A stretch of 64,000 bases of DNA from Novosphingobium sp. CECT 9465 (GCF_920987055.1 NZ_CAKLBX010000001.1:1908501-1972500); one strand, 5' to 3'; shown: positions 52,194 through 61,567, numbered from the stretch's first letter. Program-made: numbers and translations. Notes: generated from the sequence alone by a model not told the origin.

Positions 52194-52212
52194 ATTGATT
52201 GCCTCGATCAAT
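52194..52212 (-). promoter_or_regulatory. Candidate OxyR (LysR-type) site upstream of ahpC
   Basis: ATTGAT-N7-ATCAAT, a 19-base dyad with the T-N11-A spacing of LysR-type sites. It lies about 100 bases upstream of the ahpC start. OxyR control of ahpC is well established in other proteobacteria; the assignment here is inference. Confidence 0.4.
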
Positions 52213-52365
52213 AAACAGATTTTGCATCGCGTTTTGATGTGATCAGATCGCCCGGCGGGATGCATTTTCGGGCAGTTTCGCTGGCAAATGCAATTTTCAC
52301 AGCGGGTTTCGCACTTTCTGCACTTGTCGAATCATTCAAGACAAACCAAGTGGCGAATTGCAATG

Positions 52366-52379
52366 GAACGATTTCGTTC
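52366..52379. promoter_or_regulatory. Candidate operator of the efflux operon
   Basis: A perfect dyad GAACGA-TT-TCGTTC located 25 bases upstream of the EmrA start. Its place fits a repressor site; the TetR gene at the end of the operon is the natural candidate. Confidence 0.4.
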
Positions 52380-52404
52380 AATTTAAGTCGCGACTGGATC
52401 CCTC

Positions 52405-53547
52405 ATGGCTGCCTCCTCAGAAACCCTTTCTTCCTCCGACGCCCCTCGCGAGACCAATGGCGAACGCAAGAAGGTTGTCGGCCGTATCGCATTGGGCGCC
52501 CTGCTGCTTGGCGCCGCCTATGGCGCATGGGCATTGTACGGCTACCAGACCGAAGGCCGGTACATGCAGGAAACCAATGACGCCTACGTGAAAGCCGATG
52601 GCGTGACGGTCAGTTCGAAACTCGCAGGCTATGTCCGTGAAGTTGCGGTGGCCGATAACCAGCAGATCGCAGCAGGCGCATTGCTGCTGCAGATCGATCC
52701 GACCGATTTTTCCACACGGCTTGCTCAGGCCAGCGCGCAGGTTGACGTCGCGCGGGCCACCGAAGCCGCCACGCTGGCCGCGATTGACGAGGCGCGATCC
52801 GCCGTGGCGCAGGCCCGCGCCTCGCTTCAGGCAAGCCAGCGCGATCTGGCCTATCTGAATGGTGAAGTGGCGCGCTTCCGGCCGCTGGTGGCAAGCGGCG
52901 CGGAACCCCGCCAGATGCTCGACCAGTTGATCGCCAATCGCGACAAGGCCGCCGCTGACGTCAATGCCAAGCAGGCTATGGTCGAAGCCGCGAGCGACCG
53001 GGTGGTGAGCGCCCGTGCGCAAGCCGGCCAGTCTGCCGCGCAGATCAAGGCTGCACAGACCCAGCGCGATGCCGCCAACAATGACCTTGGCACGACCCGC
53101 ATCATTGCGCCCGCCGCGGGCCGTGTCGGCAATTCGACCGTGCGTGTCGGCCAGTTCGTGCAGCCAGGCCAGCGCCTGATGACGATTGTTCCGACCCAGG
53201 CGCTTTATGTAGAGGCCAATTTCAAGGAAACCCAGATCGGACTGATGCGTCCGGGCCAGCCCGTGACTATCAGTGTCGATGCCCTGCCCGACGTGGATTT
53301 TCACGGCACGGTCGAAAGCATCACGCCGGGCACCGGCGCGAACTTTTCTCTGATCCCGCCCCAGAATGCCACCGGCAACTTCACCAAGATCGTCCAGCGT
53401 GTACCCGTACGCATCCGTCTCAACGCAGGGCCTGAATCGCGCAAGGTGCTCGTTCCCGGCCTTTCGCTGACGGTCGAAGTGGATACGCGGTCGGCCAAGT
53501 CTGCGGTCGATGCCATCCGCAAGGAACAGGAACAGGTGACGAAGTGA
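52405..53547 (+). CDS. HlyD/EmrA-type membrane fusion protein
   Basis: 380 residues. One N-terminal membrane helix (IALGALLLGAAYGAWALYGY) is followed by the biotinyl-lipoyl half motif (TNDAYVKADGVTVSSKLAGYV), an alpha-helical hairpin rich in alanine and glutamine, and the beta-barrel (NSTVRVGQFVQPGQRLM). It links the inner-membrane pump to the outer-membrane channel. GTGA overlap with the MFS gene. First gene of the three-gene pump operon. Confidence 0.93.
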   Translation: MAASSETLSSSDAPRETNGERKKVVGRIALGALLLGAAYGAWALYGYQTEGRYMQETNDAYVKADGVTVSSKLAGYVREVAVADNQQIAAGALLLQIDPTDFSTRLAQASAQVDVARATEAATLAAIDEARSAVAQARASLQASQRDLAYLNGEVARFRPLVASGAEPRQMLDQLIANRDKAAADVNAKQAMVEAASDRVVSARAQAGQSAAQIKAAQTQRDAANNDLGTTRIIAPAAGRVGNSTVRVGQFVQPGQRLMTIVPTQALYVEANFKETQIGLMRPGQPVTISVDALPDVDFHGTVESITPGTGANFSLIPPQNATGNFTKIVQRVPVRIRLNAGPESRKVLVPGLSLTVEVDTRSAKSAVDAIRKEQEQVTK

Positions 53548-55139
53548 GCGCCGCCATCACTATCGATGACGGCGACCGAGAGACGATTCCTCCACCCGCC
53601 GTCCCGCAAAAGGCCGACCTGACGGCTTGGCTGGGGGTTGCCGCCGGAGCGATCGGTTCGCTCATGGCGACGCTCGACATCTCCATCGTGAATTCATCGC
53701 TGCCAACAATTCAGGGCGAGATCGGCGCGTCTGCCAGCGAAGGCACCTGGATCGCGACGTCATACCTTGTCGCCGAAATCATCATCATCCCTTTGACCGG
53801 CTGGCTTGAGCGCGTTTTCGGGCTGCGCCGCTTTCTCCTGATGGCGGCGATACTGTTTACGGCGTTTTCGATCGCCTGCGGTCTTTCGACATCGCTGACG
53901 ATGATGATCCTGGGGCGCGTTGGCCAAGGCTTTACCGGCGGCGCCATGATCCCCACCGCTTTGACAATCATCGCCATGCGCCTCCCGCCATCGCAGCAAC
54001 CCATCGGTACGGCGCTGTTCGGGGCGACAGTCATCATGGGACCGGTCATGGGACCGCTCATCGGTGGCTGGCTGACGGAAAACTTCAGCTGGCACTATGC
54101 CTTCTTCGTCAATGTGCCTATCGGGATTCTGCTGGTCATCCTGCTGCTCGTCGGCATTCCGAAGGGCAAGATGAAGCTCGATGAACTGGTCAACGCCGAT
54201 TGGCTTGGCGTGGTGGGCATGGTGCTGGGGCTTGGTGCGCTTACCGTCGTGCTGGAAGAAGGCCACCGCGAACAGTGGTTCGAATCGACAGTCATCTGGC
54301 AGTTGACCGGCGTCAGCCTCCTGGGCTTCATCATGATCGGCGTCGGGCAGGTTTATGCAAAGCGCCCGGTCGTCAAGCTTGCCTTGTTGCGCAACCGCGC
54401 CTTTGCGGCGGTCTTCGGGCTTTCGCTCATCCTCGGCGGGGTGATGTTCGGGACAGCCTATGTGATCCCGCAGTTTTTGGCGAGCGTTGCCGATTACAAC
54501 GCGATGCAGGCAGGCAGGATCGTATTCCTTTCCGGCGTGCCCGCCTTGATGATGATGCCGTTCTTCCCCCTCCTGGTGTCGCGTGTCGATCTGCGCCTGA
54601 TCGTGGGCACCGGCATGGTGTTTCTGGCGCTTTCATGCTATCTTGACGTAACGCTGACTGCTCAATCGCGCGGGGGCGACTTTGTCGTTACCCAATTGCT
54701 GCGCGGCCTTGGCCAGGTTTTCTGCATGATGTTCCTCAATCAGGCAGCAATCAGTTCCGTCGCCCCCGAAGACGCGGGCGATGGTGCGGGTCTGTTCAAT
54801 GCCGGGCGCAACCTTGGCGGTTCAATCGGGCTGGCATTGCTTGCGACATTGCAGGATGAGCGATGGGAGTTCCATCGCTGGACGATCCACAGCACCTTGT
54901 TTTCCAACGACATCAGAATGCAGGACTGGTTGGGCCAACAAGTGATGACCTATGGCGGAGGGCCGGACGGACTGGCCGCGACGATACGTTCGCTTGACGC
55001 AATGGTCATGCGCGATGCGCTCGTGATGGCTTTCAACGATGATTTCATGGCTCTGACGATCGTGATCCTGATCGTGTCTCCGCTGGTCCTGTTTCTGCGC
55101 CCGCTTCCCAAGGGCTATCATGCGAAGGCTGCGCACTGA
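53544..55139 (+). CDS. DHA2-family MFS drug transporter (EmrB type)
   Basis: 531 residues, about 14 membrane helices. Motifs: LDISIVNSSLPTIQGEIG in helix 1, GWLERVFGLRRFLL (loop 2-3 motif A variant), and GPVMGPLIGGWLTENFSW (motif C), typical of EmrB/QacA proton-driven efflux pumps. GTG start at 53544 overlaps the EmrA stop; the stop overlaps the NodT start (TGATG). Substrates are likely hydrophobic toxicants but not identifiable. Confidence 0.93.
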   Translation: MSAAITIDDGDRETIPPPAVPQKADLTAWLGVAAGAIGSLMATLDISIVNSSLPTIQGEIGASASEGTWIATSYLVAEIIIIPLTGWLERVFGLRRFLLMAAILFTAFSIACGLSTSLTMMILGRVGQGFTGGAMIPTALTIIAMRLPPSQQPIGTALFGATVIMGPVMGPLIGGWLTENFSWHYAFFVNVPIGILLVILLLVGIPKGKMKLDELVNADWLGVVGMVLGLGALTVVLEEGHREQWFESTVIWQLTGVSLLGFIMIGVGQVYAKRPVVKLALLRNRAFAAVFGLSLILGGVMFGTAYVIPQFLASVADYNAMQAGRIVFLSGVPALMMMPFFPLLVSRVDLRLIVGTGMVFLALSCYLDVTLTAQSRGGDFVVTQLLRGLGQVFCMMFLNQAAISSVAPEDAGDGAGLFNAGRNLGGSIGLALLATLQDERWEFHRWTIHSTLFSNDIRMQDWLGQQVMTYGGGPDGLAATIRSLDAMVMRDALVMAFNDDFMALTIVILIVSPLVLFLRPLPKGYHAKAAH

Positions 55140-56581
55140 TGACTACAAATCGCCCAATCCGATCCGCTGCCGCTGCGGCGCTGCTGGCCACGCTGCTATC
55201 GGCCTGTACCACGGTCGGTCCCGACTATACCGGAGCGCCGGTGGTTGCCCCGGCTGCCGCCGAACGGGCGGGCTTCGTCCGCGCGCCCGATGCCCTGACC
55301 GAGGCGCCGGCCGTGCGCTGGTGGGAAAGCCTGGGCGATCCGGTGTTGAACCAGCTGGTGGCCGATGGTCTGGCGGGTTCACCTTCCCTGGCTGCTGCAA
55401 ACGCCCGCGTGGCACAATCACGCGCATCGTTGGCGGCCAGCAAGACTGCTGTCCTGCCATCGATCAACACATCGTTTGCAGCACCATACATCAATGTGCC
55501 CGGCAACCTCGTTGGCGATGGTGGCGGGCGTGATGAAATCAATGCGTACAACCTAGGCTTCGACTCAGCCTGGGAAATCGACCTGTTCGGCGGCACCCGG
55601 CGCAAGATCGAAGCTGCGGGCGCACGAGCGGAAGCCGAAGCGGCCACCGCCGCGGATGCGCGGGTCACTTTGTCTGCGGAAATTGCGCGTGCCTACGTCG
55701 GGCTTCGGGCACGCCAGTCGATACAGGCCATGCAACAACGGCAGCTTGAAATCGATCGTGCATTGACCGGACTTGCGCGCAATCGCTTTGCAGCAGGCAG
55801 TGCGCCGGCACAGCCGGTCAACACGGCCGAGGCACAAACTTTTGCGACCGAAGCGGATCTGGTCAGGACCGGCGCGGAAATTGCGATACTGATGGATCAG
55901 ATCGCGGTGCTGACCGGCAAGGAGCCGGGATCGCTCGATGCCTTGCTCACGGCGCCAGCACCGGTCCCGCTGCCGCCTGCACAGGTTGCAGTGGGCAATC
56001 CTGCACTGATGCTGCGCAGCCGCCCTGATGTTCGCGCAGCAGAGCGCCAGCTGGCCGCTGCCAATGCGGACATCGGTGTGCAGGTTGCGGCAAAGTTCCC
56101 CAAGATCAGCTTCCTGGGCATACTCGGCCTTGGTGGCCAGAATATCGGCGACGTGATCGATCCCGGCAACATCGTCGGCATTGCGCTGCCCCAGATCCGG
56201 TGGTCGCTGTTCGACGGCGGTCGGGCAGAACGACAGGTGGAAGTGGCGAGGAGCGCGGCAGCGGAAGCTGAAGCCCGCTATCGGCAGTCCGTGCTTGGCG
56301 CGCTGCAGGACGCCGAAGGATCGCTGGCGCGGTTCGGCGCGCATCGGTTGGCGTTCGCGCGCACGCTGGATGCGGAACAACGCGCGAAGGCAACTGTCCG
56401 ATTGCAGGACCAGCGCCTTTCAGCAGGGACCGTCAGCCAGACCGACGTACTGAACGCCGAACGGCAGGCACTCCAGCTTTCGATGGCTGCGGCCAGCGCA
56501 CGGGCCGAAGTGACGACTGCATTCGTTGCCGTGGAAAAGGCTCTGGGGTTGGGATGGCAGGCCGACGAGGCTGAAAAATGA
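55139..56581 (+). CDS. Outer-membrane efflux lipoprotein (NodT/TolC family)
   Basis: 480 residues. Lipobox LLSAC (Cys23) and the NodT-family start TTVGPDYTGAPV. Two repeated OEP helical units (QLVADGLAGSPSLAAANARVAQSRASL; LNAERQALQLSMAAASARAEV) form the trimeric channel. It completes the tripartite pump with the two preceding proteins. Confidence 0.93.
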   Translation: MTTNRPIRSAAAAALLATLLSACTTVGPDYTGAPVVAPAAAERAGFVRAPDALTEAPAVRWWESLGDPVLNQLVADGLAGSPSLAAANARVAQSRASLAASKTAVLPSINTSFAAPYINVPGNLVGDGGGRDEINAYNLGFDSAWEIDLFGGTRRKIEAAGARAEAEAATAADARVTLSAEIARAYVGLRARQSIQAMQQRQLEIDRALTGLARNRFAAGSAPAQPVNTAEAQTFATEADLVRTGAEIAILMDQIAVLTGKEPGSLDALLTAPAPVPLPPAQVAVGNPALMLRSRPDVRAAERQLAAANADIGVQVAAKFPKISFLGILGLGGQNIGDVIDPGNIVGIALPQIRWSLFDGGRAERQVEVARSAAAEAEARYRQSVLGALQDAEGSLARFGAHRLAFARTLDAEQRAKATVRLQDQRLSAGTVSQTDVLNAERQALQLSMAAASARAEVTTAFVAVEKALGLGWQADEAEK

Positions 56582-56674
56582 GCCAGATTCGTCCATTTTA
56601 TACTATATTGACTCCGCATGTGACTGAGGCAATCTATTCCCATGAAACGCCACAAAGGCGAGGAAGTGGGAAAG

Positions 56675-56851
56675 ATGCGCTGGATTTCAGATGCAAGCCG
56701 CCGGTTCTGGCAGGCTTATTGCCAAGGTCTCGAAATGTCATGCCCGGTGCAGCGCCTCGATCAATGGCAGGCCTGCGCCCGCGACGGCAGGCAGGATTCT
56801 GCACGTGATATCGCACGAGCCATCGGAGCAACCCAGCGCACAGTGCACTGA
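56675..56851 (+). CDS. Possible small ORF overlapping the TetR start
   Basis: 58 codons starting MRWISDASRRFWQAYCQGLE with GGAAGTGGGAAAG upstream. The composition is more protein-like than the alternative frame over the same bases, and the end (DIARAIGATQRTVH) is helix-like. It overlaps the proposed TetR GTG start by 47 bases. I do not recognise it. It could be noise or a leader peptide. Confidence 0.25.
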   Translation: MRWISDASRRFWQAYCQGLEMSCPVQRLDQWQACARDGRQDSARDIARAIGATQRTVH

Positions 56852-57530
56852 TATCGACGAAGGTTCGGGCGACTTCAGGCCGACTGCTCGGCGCGGACGT
56901 CCTTCACTGGAAGAAGCCCAGCGCCTGCCAGCCCGCATACTCGAAGCGGGATGGGAAGTTCTTGCCGAACAGGGGTTCGAAAAATTCACATTCGACCGGA
57001 TCGCGCGCCATGCCCGGATCGGGAAGGTAACGATCTACAATCGGTTTCCCGGCAAGCCTGAATTCCTTGCGGCACTGCTGAAATACAAGGTCGAGCAGCG
57101 CCGGATGTCGATCATTGCAATCGGCGATACGCTCCCCTTGGTCGAGCGCTTCTGCCAGCGTGCAGCAGCAGTCGTCAAAACCCTGCTTTCCCCCGACGGT
57201 GTTTTGATGGAACGTCTGGTGGACTGGTGCGACCAGGAATTCAGCAACGATGATTTCAATTATCGCCTCGCTATGTATCAGGACGCACTCGTGCATATTC
57301 AGAACGATCTGCATCGGGCAGTTTCGGAAGAAGGTATCGTGATCCGCGATCCCGGTCTGGCGGCGCGGTTCTGGGTGGAAGGGCTGCTGGGCCATGTCCG
57401 CTTTGTCGGCAGTCTCAGTCCTTACGATCGTGACGAGACAGAGCGCTGGGCGCGCAATTATTCCGAATTCTTCTTTGCCGCATTGTGTGGCTGGGGTGCA
57501 TCCATCCGCAGCGCATCGGCCGCAAACTGA
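56805..57530 (+). CDS. TetR-family transcriptional regulator of the efflux operon
   Basis: About 241 residues. The DNA-binding domain starts at RRGRPSLEEAQRLPARILEAG and has the HTH segment FDRIARHARIGKVTIYNRFPGKPEFLAALL. The C-terminal ligand domain is AcrR-like (KVEQRRMSIIAIGD... FWVEGLLGHVRFVG). The GTG at 56805 has AGGA eight bases upstream and leaves a normal short N-terminus; an ATG at 56691 would add 38 residues without family resemblance. As last gene next to the pump it is the likely repressor. Its 3' end overlaps the convergent second TetR gene by 73 bases. Confidence 0.82.
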   Translation: MISHEPSEQPSAQCTDIDEGSGDFRPTARRGRPSLEEAQRLPARILEAGWEVLAEQGFEKFTFDRIARHARIGKVTIYNRFPGKPEFLAALLKYKVEQRRMSIIAIGDTLPLVERFCQRAAAVVKTLLSPDGVLMERLVDWCDQEFSNDDFNYRLAMYQDALVHIQNDLHRAVSEEGIVIRDPGLAARFWVEGLLGHVRFVGSLSPYDRDETERWARNYSEFFFAALCGWGASIRSASAAN

Positions 57531-58129
57531 CGAAAGCGCACCAGCCGCTCCTCTTCCGTATCGTCGCCATAAATTGCACGTGCGCCGGTTTGATGATCGG
57601 GCAGTCCGCGTGGCGGAATATCCAGCGCTGCGGCGGTGACAAAGCGAATGCGCCAGGCAAGTTCGGTGGGATCAGCATCAGGCAGGCACACCTCGAACGC
57701 GGCCTGCACTTGGGCTACACCATCGGCAAATACGGCCCATATCCGCGCGTTCATATCCTTTCCAGAACGCGAAAACACTTCATCCAGCACCACGATTGCG
57801 CGAAACACCGGATTCATTGCGGCTTTCGCCCATAATGGCTTGACCAGCGCATCGACCGCGCCGGCAAAATCGCCGGATCGCAGGGTTCCGAGCAGCGCCA
57901 TGCGCGCGTCGGCCAGTTGTGTCGCATTGCGCAGGGCGAGTTCGCCGAGCAGGCCATCCGTATCGCCGAAATGATATCGTACCAGCGCCGAATTGACGCC
58001 GGCTTCTTCGGCGATCCTGCGCACAGTGAGCATGCGGACGCCTTCGCGCACTACCAGCCGTTCGGCACCGGCAAGCAGTCGGTCGGGGGTGGTAAGGGTA
58101 TCGTGCAAGGTTGCCATGACGAGCGTCAT
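57458..58129 (-). CDS. TetR-family transcriptional regulator
   Basis: About 223 residues. HTH region AERLVVREGVRMLTVRRIAEEAGVNSALVRYHFGDTDGLLGELA is a clear TetR domain; the C-terminal part (VVLDEVFSRSGKDMNARIWAVFADG) resembles the group that regulates lipid or aromatic metabolism genes. Start at ATG 58129, with an ATG four codons on as alternative. It is divergent from the AIM24-family gene, 87 bases away. Confidence 0.85.
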   Translation of the reverse strand: MTLVMATLHDTLTTPDRLLAGAERLVVREGVRMLTVRRIAEEAGVNSALVRYHFGDTDGLLGELALRNATQLADARMALLGTLRSGDFAGAVDALVKPLWAKAAMNPVFRAIVVLDEVFSRSGKDMNARIWAVFADGVAQVQAAFEVCLPDADPTELAWRIRFVTAAALDIPPRGLPDHQTGARAIYGDDTEEERLVRFRQFAADALRMDAPQPHNAAKKNSE

Positions 58130-58216
58130 ACCAGTGTCGACGAAAGGTGGGTATCCCTCTCGCATCGCCGCGCACAACGCCTATGTTGGGCGCATTACTT
58201 CAAGGAGACCTTTTCC

Positions 58217-59050
58217 ATGTCCAGCAGCCCGTGGGCGCATCACCGCAGCGCCAGCATTGCCGACGATATCGATTTCGAGATCAAGGGGCAGGAACTGCAG
58301 TTCCTGGAAATTGAACTGGATCCGGGCGAAAGCGCGGTGGCAGAGGCCGGAGCGCTGGTGTGGAAGGACGCCTCGATCGGCATGACCACCGTGTTCGGCG
58401 ATGGAAGCGGCGATAATGGCGGCGGTTTCATGGGCAAGCTGCTGGGCGCAGGCAAGCGGCTGGTCACGGGGGAAAGCCTGTTCACCACGGTCTTCACCCA
58501 TAACGGAAGTGGCAAGGCGCGCGTCGCATTTGCCTCCCCCACGCCCGGTGCGATCCTGCCGATCAAGCTGACCGATGTGGGCGGTACGCTGATCTGCCAG
58601 AAGGACAGCTTCCTTGCTGCCGCCAAGGGCGTTTCCATCGGTGTTGCGTTTCAGCGCCGCGTGATGACCGGGCTGTTCGGCGGCGAAGGCTTCATCATGC
58701 AGAAGCTTGATGGCGATGGCTGGGTGTTCGTACAGATGGGCGGCACCGTGGTTGAACGGGAACTGCGCGCGGGCGAGGAATTGCACGTGGATACAGGCTG
58801 CCTTGCCGCCTACACGTCTTCGGTGGACTTCGATCTGGTGACGGCGGGCGGTGTGCGCTCAGTGCTGTTTGGCGGCGAAGGTCTGTTCTTCGCGCGGCTG
58901 CGCGGACCGGGCAAGGTCTGGATACAGTCCCTGCCCTTCTCTCGTCTTGCCGGACGCATGCTGGCTGCGGCCGGATCGCGTGGCGGCCAGAACCGTGGCG
59001 AAGGCTCGGTGCTGGGCGGACTGGGTGACTTCATCGGCGGAAACAACTGA
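58217..59050 (+). CDS. AIM24 / TIGR00266-family protein
   Basis: 277 residues, mostly beta-strand. The family pattern is seen in GQELQFLEIELDPGESAVAEAGALVWKD, GKARVAFASPTPGAILPIKL, KDSFLAAAKGVSI and GGTVVERELRAGEELHVDTGCLAAY, ending in a glycine-rich tail. The fold is a tryptophan-RNA-binding-attenuator-like barrel; function in bacteria is unknown, mitochondrial AIM24 affects inner-membrane organisation. ATG at 58217 has AGGAG nine bases upstream. Confidence 0.88.
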   Translation: MSSSPWAHHRSASIADDIDFEIKGQELQFLEIELDPGESAVAEAGALVWKDASIGMTTVFGDGSGDNGGGFMGKLLGAGKRLVTGESLFTTVFTHNGSGKARVAFASPTPGAILPIKLTDVGGTLICQKDSFLAAAKGVSIGVAFQRRVMTGLFGGEGFIMQKLDGDGWVFVQMGGTVVERELRAGEELHVDTGCLAAYTSSVDFDLVTAGGVRSVLFGGEGLFFARLRGPGKVWIQSLPFSRLAGRMLAAAGSRGGQNRGEGSVLGGLGDFIGGNN

Positions 59051-59057
59051 CAAAAAA

Positions 59058-59085
59058 GGGGCCGGTGGTGTGCACCACCGGCCCT
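59058..59085 (-). terminator. Terminator between AIM24-family gene and TonB receptor
   Basis: A 12-base stem GGGCCGGTGGTG / CACCACCGGCCC with two-base loop. On the minus strand it ends in CCCCTTTTTT, so it is a strong terminator for the TonB receptor transcript and may serve both convergent genes. Confidence 0.85.
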
Positions 59086-59116
59086 TGAGGACCGCATGCG
59101 CTGCGGGGTGGAGCGA

Positions 59117-61567
59117 TCAGAAGGCCTTGCGCAGGGTGAAACCCCATGTGCGGGGATCGCCGGGCAAGCCTGCAATCAGGCCGGTGTTGCCCGGACCGAC
59201 GAAAAGCTGCTCGAAGTAGTTTTCGTCAAACGCATTGCGGACCCAGCCATAGATGTCGAAGCCATCGTCTGTGCGGAAGCCGACCCGGACGTTGGACAAC
59301 GAATAGCCATCCACCCAAGTATAGACAGAAGGTGACGGATTGGACGAGAAGTTCGAGCGGTAGCTGCCATCGTAACCGAGGTAGACATGCCCTTCCTGCG
59401 CGAACAATTCGACCGGCGCGTTGGCTTCAAGGCCCCATGACACCGACCATTCGGACACGCCGGGCAGCCGCTGGCCGGAGATGTCGCAATTGGCAGGGCT
59501 GAGCGCGCCCGGTGTTCCGGCAGCACCCGGAACCTGCGATCCGCTGGCGACGGTGCCGCCCGAAAGTTCGGGCGGGCAAGGCGCATCGGTGAACTTGCGA
59601 TACGTGGCATCGGTATAGGCACCGTTGACATAGGCATTGAAGCGTTCCGAGGGGCGGATCGAGAAATCGGCTTCGACGCCCTGCGATCGCACCGCGCCGG
59701 CATTGGCGAGATAACCGCGCAGCACACCGAACTGGCCATTGTTGACGTTGGCCTGATAGTCCTTGATGTCCGTTCGAAAGATCGAGAGGTTGAGAATCGC
59801 GCCAAGATCGCGAAACTCGGTCTTGATACCCGCTTCGTAATGACGGACGGATTCCGGCTTGACCGTGGCAGAGGCCAGGATGGGGTTGTTGGCGGCGTCG
59901 GTAGGTACGCCGTTCTGATTGATGCCGCCCGATTTGAAGGTCTTGGCATATGTCGCGTAGAGCAAAACGCGCTCGGCCACCTTGTAGCTGGCGGTGAAAT
60001 CGTAGCTGAAGTTCCAGTCGCTGAACTTTGGCGCGATTTCCTGCGGCGTGAAAATGCCCAGTTGCGCTGTCTTGGTGGCGCTGTTCGGGGTGCTAAGCAG
60101 GATTTCGGTGCCAGCAGCATTAAATACGCGGCGCTGGTAGAACCCGTCCTTCTTGTCATAGTTGACACGCAGGCCGGGTTGCAAGGTCAGCTCAGGCGTG
60201 ATCTTCCAGCTGGCCTGCCCGTAAACGGCAACGCTCGTATTCTTGAGATACTGCGTATTGAGCGCAGTCAGTCCGTCAAGCACGTTGGAATTGTACAGCG
60301 CGTTGCTGGGCGCAAGGTTCCATCTGGTCGAGGCGCTGCCATGCGCTTCGGTGCCTTGCGTGTCGATGCGCTGGTAGAAGCCGAACGCACCCAGCACGAA
60401 ATCAAAACGGTCGCCACTGTAATTGTAGCGCAATTCCTGCGTGTACTGATCCTGCTGCGAAGGATTCTGCGATTTGCTGACAATCGGCAATCCGGTGAAA
60501 TCACGGTCATTCTGCGGCTGCCAGTCCCAGAAGCGCCATGCCGTGACCGATGTCAGTGTGCCCGGCCCGACATCCCACTTCACCTTGATCGAAGCGCCAC
60601 CGATCTTGTTTCCGGCCTGCAACGGCGAATCCAGATCTGTCACGCGGTCGAACGGATTGGTGCTGGGCACGGCATAGCCCTGCGCTGCTGAAAGCGCGGC
60701 AAACTGCCTGTTCAGCGCGCGCTGGGTGGTGGCTGTGCGGACATAAACCGAACCGCAGCACACCGCGTCCTGCTCGCTGTAATCGCCGGCCAACGTGATG
60801 CTCAGCGCCTCGCTCGGCTTGAACAGCAATTGCCCGCGCAACCCAAGGTTGTCCTGGCTCTGTATCCACTGGTTGGTCGTCGCATTGTAGATCGTGCCGC
60901 GACGGCTGGTCGACGAGACGGCAAGGCGCGCGGCCAGAGTATCGGAGATCGGGCCTGAAACAGCGGCCTTGGCCTGCACGAAATTGAGGTTGCCGACGCT
61001 CACTTCGGCCTTGCCTTCAAAATCGAAGGTCGGCTGGTTGGTGGTGATATTGATCGCGCCGGCGGTGGTGTTCTTGCCATAGAGTGTGCCCTGCGGACCG
61101 CGCAGGACTTCGATCTGCTTCACGTCGAGGAAATCGAACGTGGCCGAGGCGACGCGGGCATTGTAGACATCGTCGATATAGATGCCGACGCCCTGTTCGA
61201 TCCCGTCGTTGGTCAGGCCAAACGGCACACCAAGGCCGCGAATGTTGACGGCGGTGTTGCGCGGGTTCGAGGAATAGAATTGCAGCGTCGGCGTAAGCTG
61301 CTGCAGGCGCCCGACATTGAAACTGCCGGTGCTGTCGATGTGTTCGCCACCGACGACCGAAATGGCCAGTGGTACGTCCTGCGCGGTTTCCGCGCGGCGC
61401 CGGGCAGTGACGACGATCGTGCCGCTATCGCTGGCGCCGGTGCCGACAGACGTGGTTTGCGGATCGGCTGGCGCCGTTTCGTTTGCAGGTGTCTCGGCAG
61501 CGGAGACGCTTTGCGAGAACAGGGCGAGAGGCGCAGCCCCCGCCGCGAGAAGGACACGGAAGTTCAT
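59117..61567 (-). CDS. TonB-dependent outer membrane receptor
   Basis: 816 residues. Signal peptide (VLLAAGAAPLALFSQSVSA), a TonB-box-like GTIVVTARRR, plug domain with NIRGLGVPFGLTNDG and VLRGPQGTLYGKNTTAGAIN, and a 22-strand barrel ending in the aromatic WGFTLRKAF. The type is common for siderophores or organic substrates in sphingomonads; the ligand is not identifiable. The ATG at 61567 has GAGG upstream. The preceding yezD-type gene is on the same strand 104 bases away. Confidence 0.93.
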   Translation of the reverse strand: MNFRVLLAAGAAPLALFSQSVSAAETPANETAPADPQTTSVGTGASDSGTIVVTARRRAETAQDVPLAISVVGGEHIDSTGSFNVGRLQQLTPTLQFYSSNPRNTAVNIRGLGVPFGLTNDGIEQGVGIYIDDVYNARVASATFDFLDVKQIEVLRGPQGTLYGKNTTAGAINITTNQPTFDFEGKAEVSVGNLNFVQAKAAVSGPISDTLAARLAVSSTSRRGTIYNATTNQWIQSQDNLGLRGQLLFKPSEALSITLAGDYSEQDAVCCGSVYVRTATTQRALNRQFAALSAAQGYAVPSTNPFDRVTDLDSPLQAGNKIGGASIKVKWDVGPGTLTSVTAWRFWDWQPQNDRDFTGLPIVSKSQNPSQQDQYTQELRYNYSGDRFDFVLGAFGFYQRIDTQGTEAHGSASTRWNLAPSNALYNSNVLDGLTALNTQYLKNTSVAVYGQASWKITPELTLQPGLRVNYDKKDGFYQRRVFNAAGTEILLSTPNSATKTAQLGIFTPQEIAPKFSDWNFSYDFTASYKVAERVLLYATYAKTFKSGGINQNGVPTDAANNPILASATVKPESVRHYEAGIKTEFRDLGAILNLSIFRTDIKDYQANVNNGQFGVLRGYLANAGAVRSQGVEADFSIRPSERFNAYVNGAYTDATYRKFTDAPCPPELSGGTVASGSQVPGAAGTPGALSPANCDISGQRLPGVSEWSVSWGLEANAPVELFAQEGHVYLGYDGSYRSNFSSNPSPSVYTWVDGYSLSNVRVGFRTDDGFDIYGWVRNAFDENYFEQLFVGPGNTGLIAGLPGDPRTWGFTLRKAF

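Larger units (their letters stand above)
52094..52404. other. Divergent regulatory region between ahpC and the efflux operon
   Basis: 311 bases without a gene, more AT-rich than the flanks. It must contain the promoters of ahpC (minus) and of the EmrA-type operon (plus). Two dyads were seen and are listed separately. No clear -35/-10 pair can be fixed. Confidence 0.6.
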
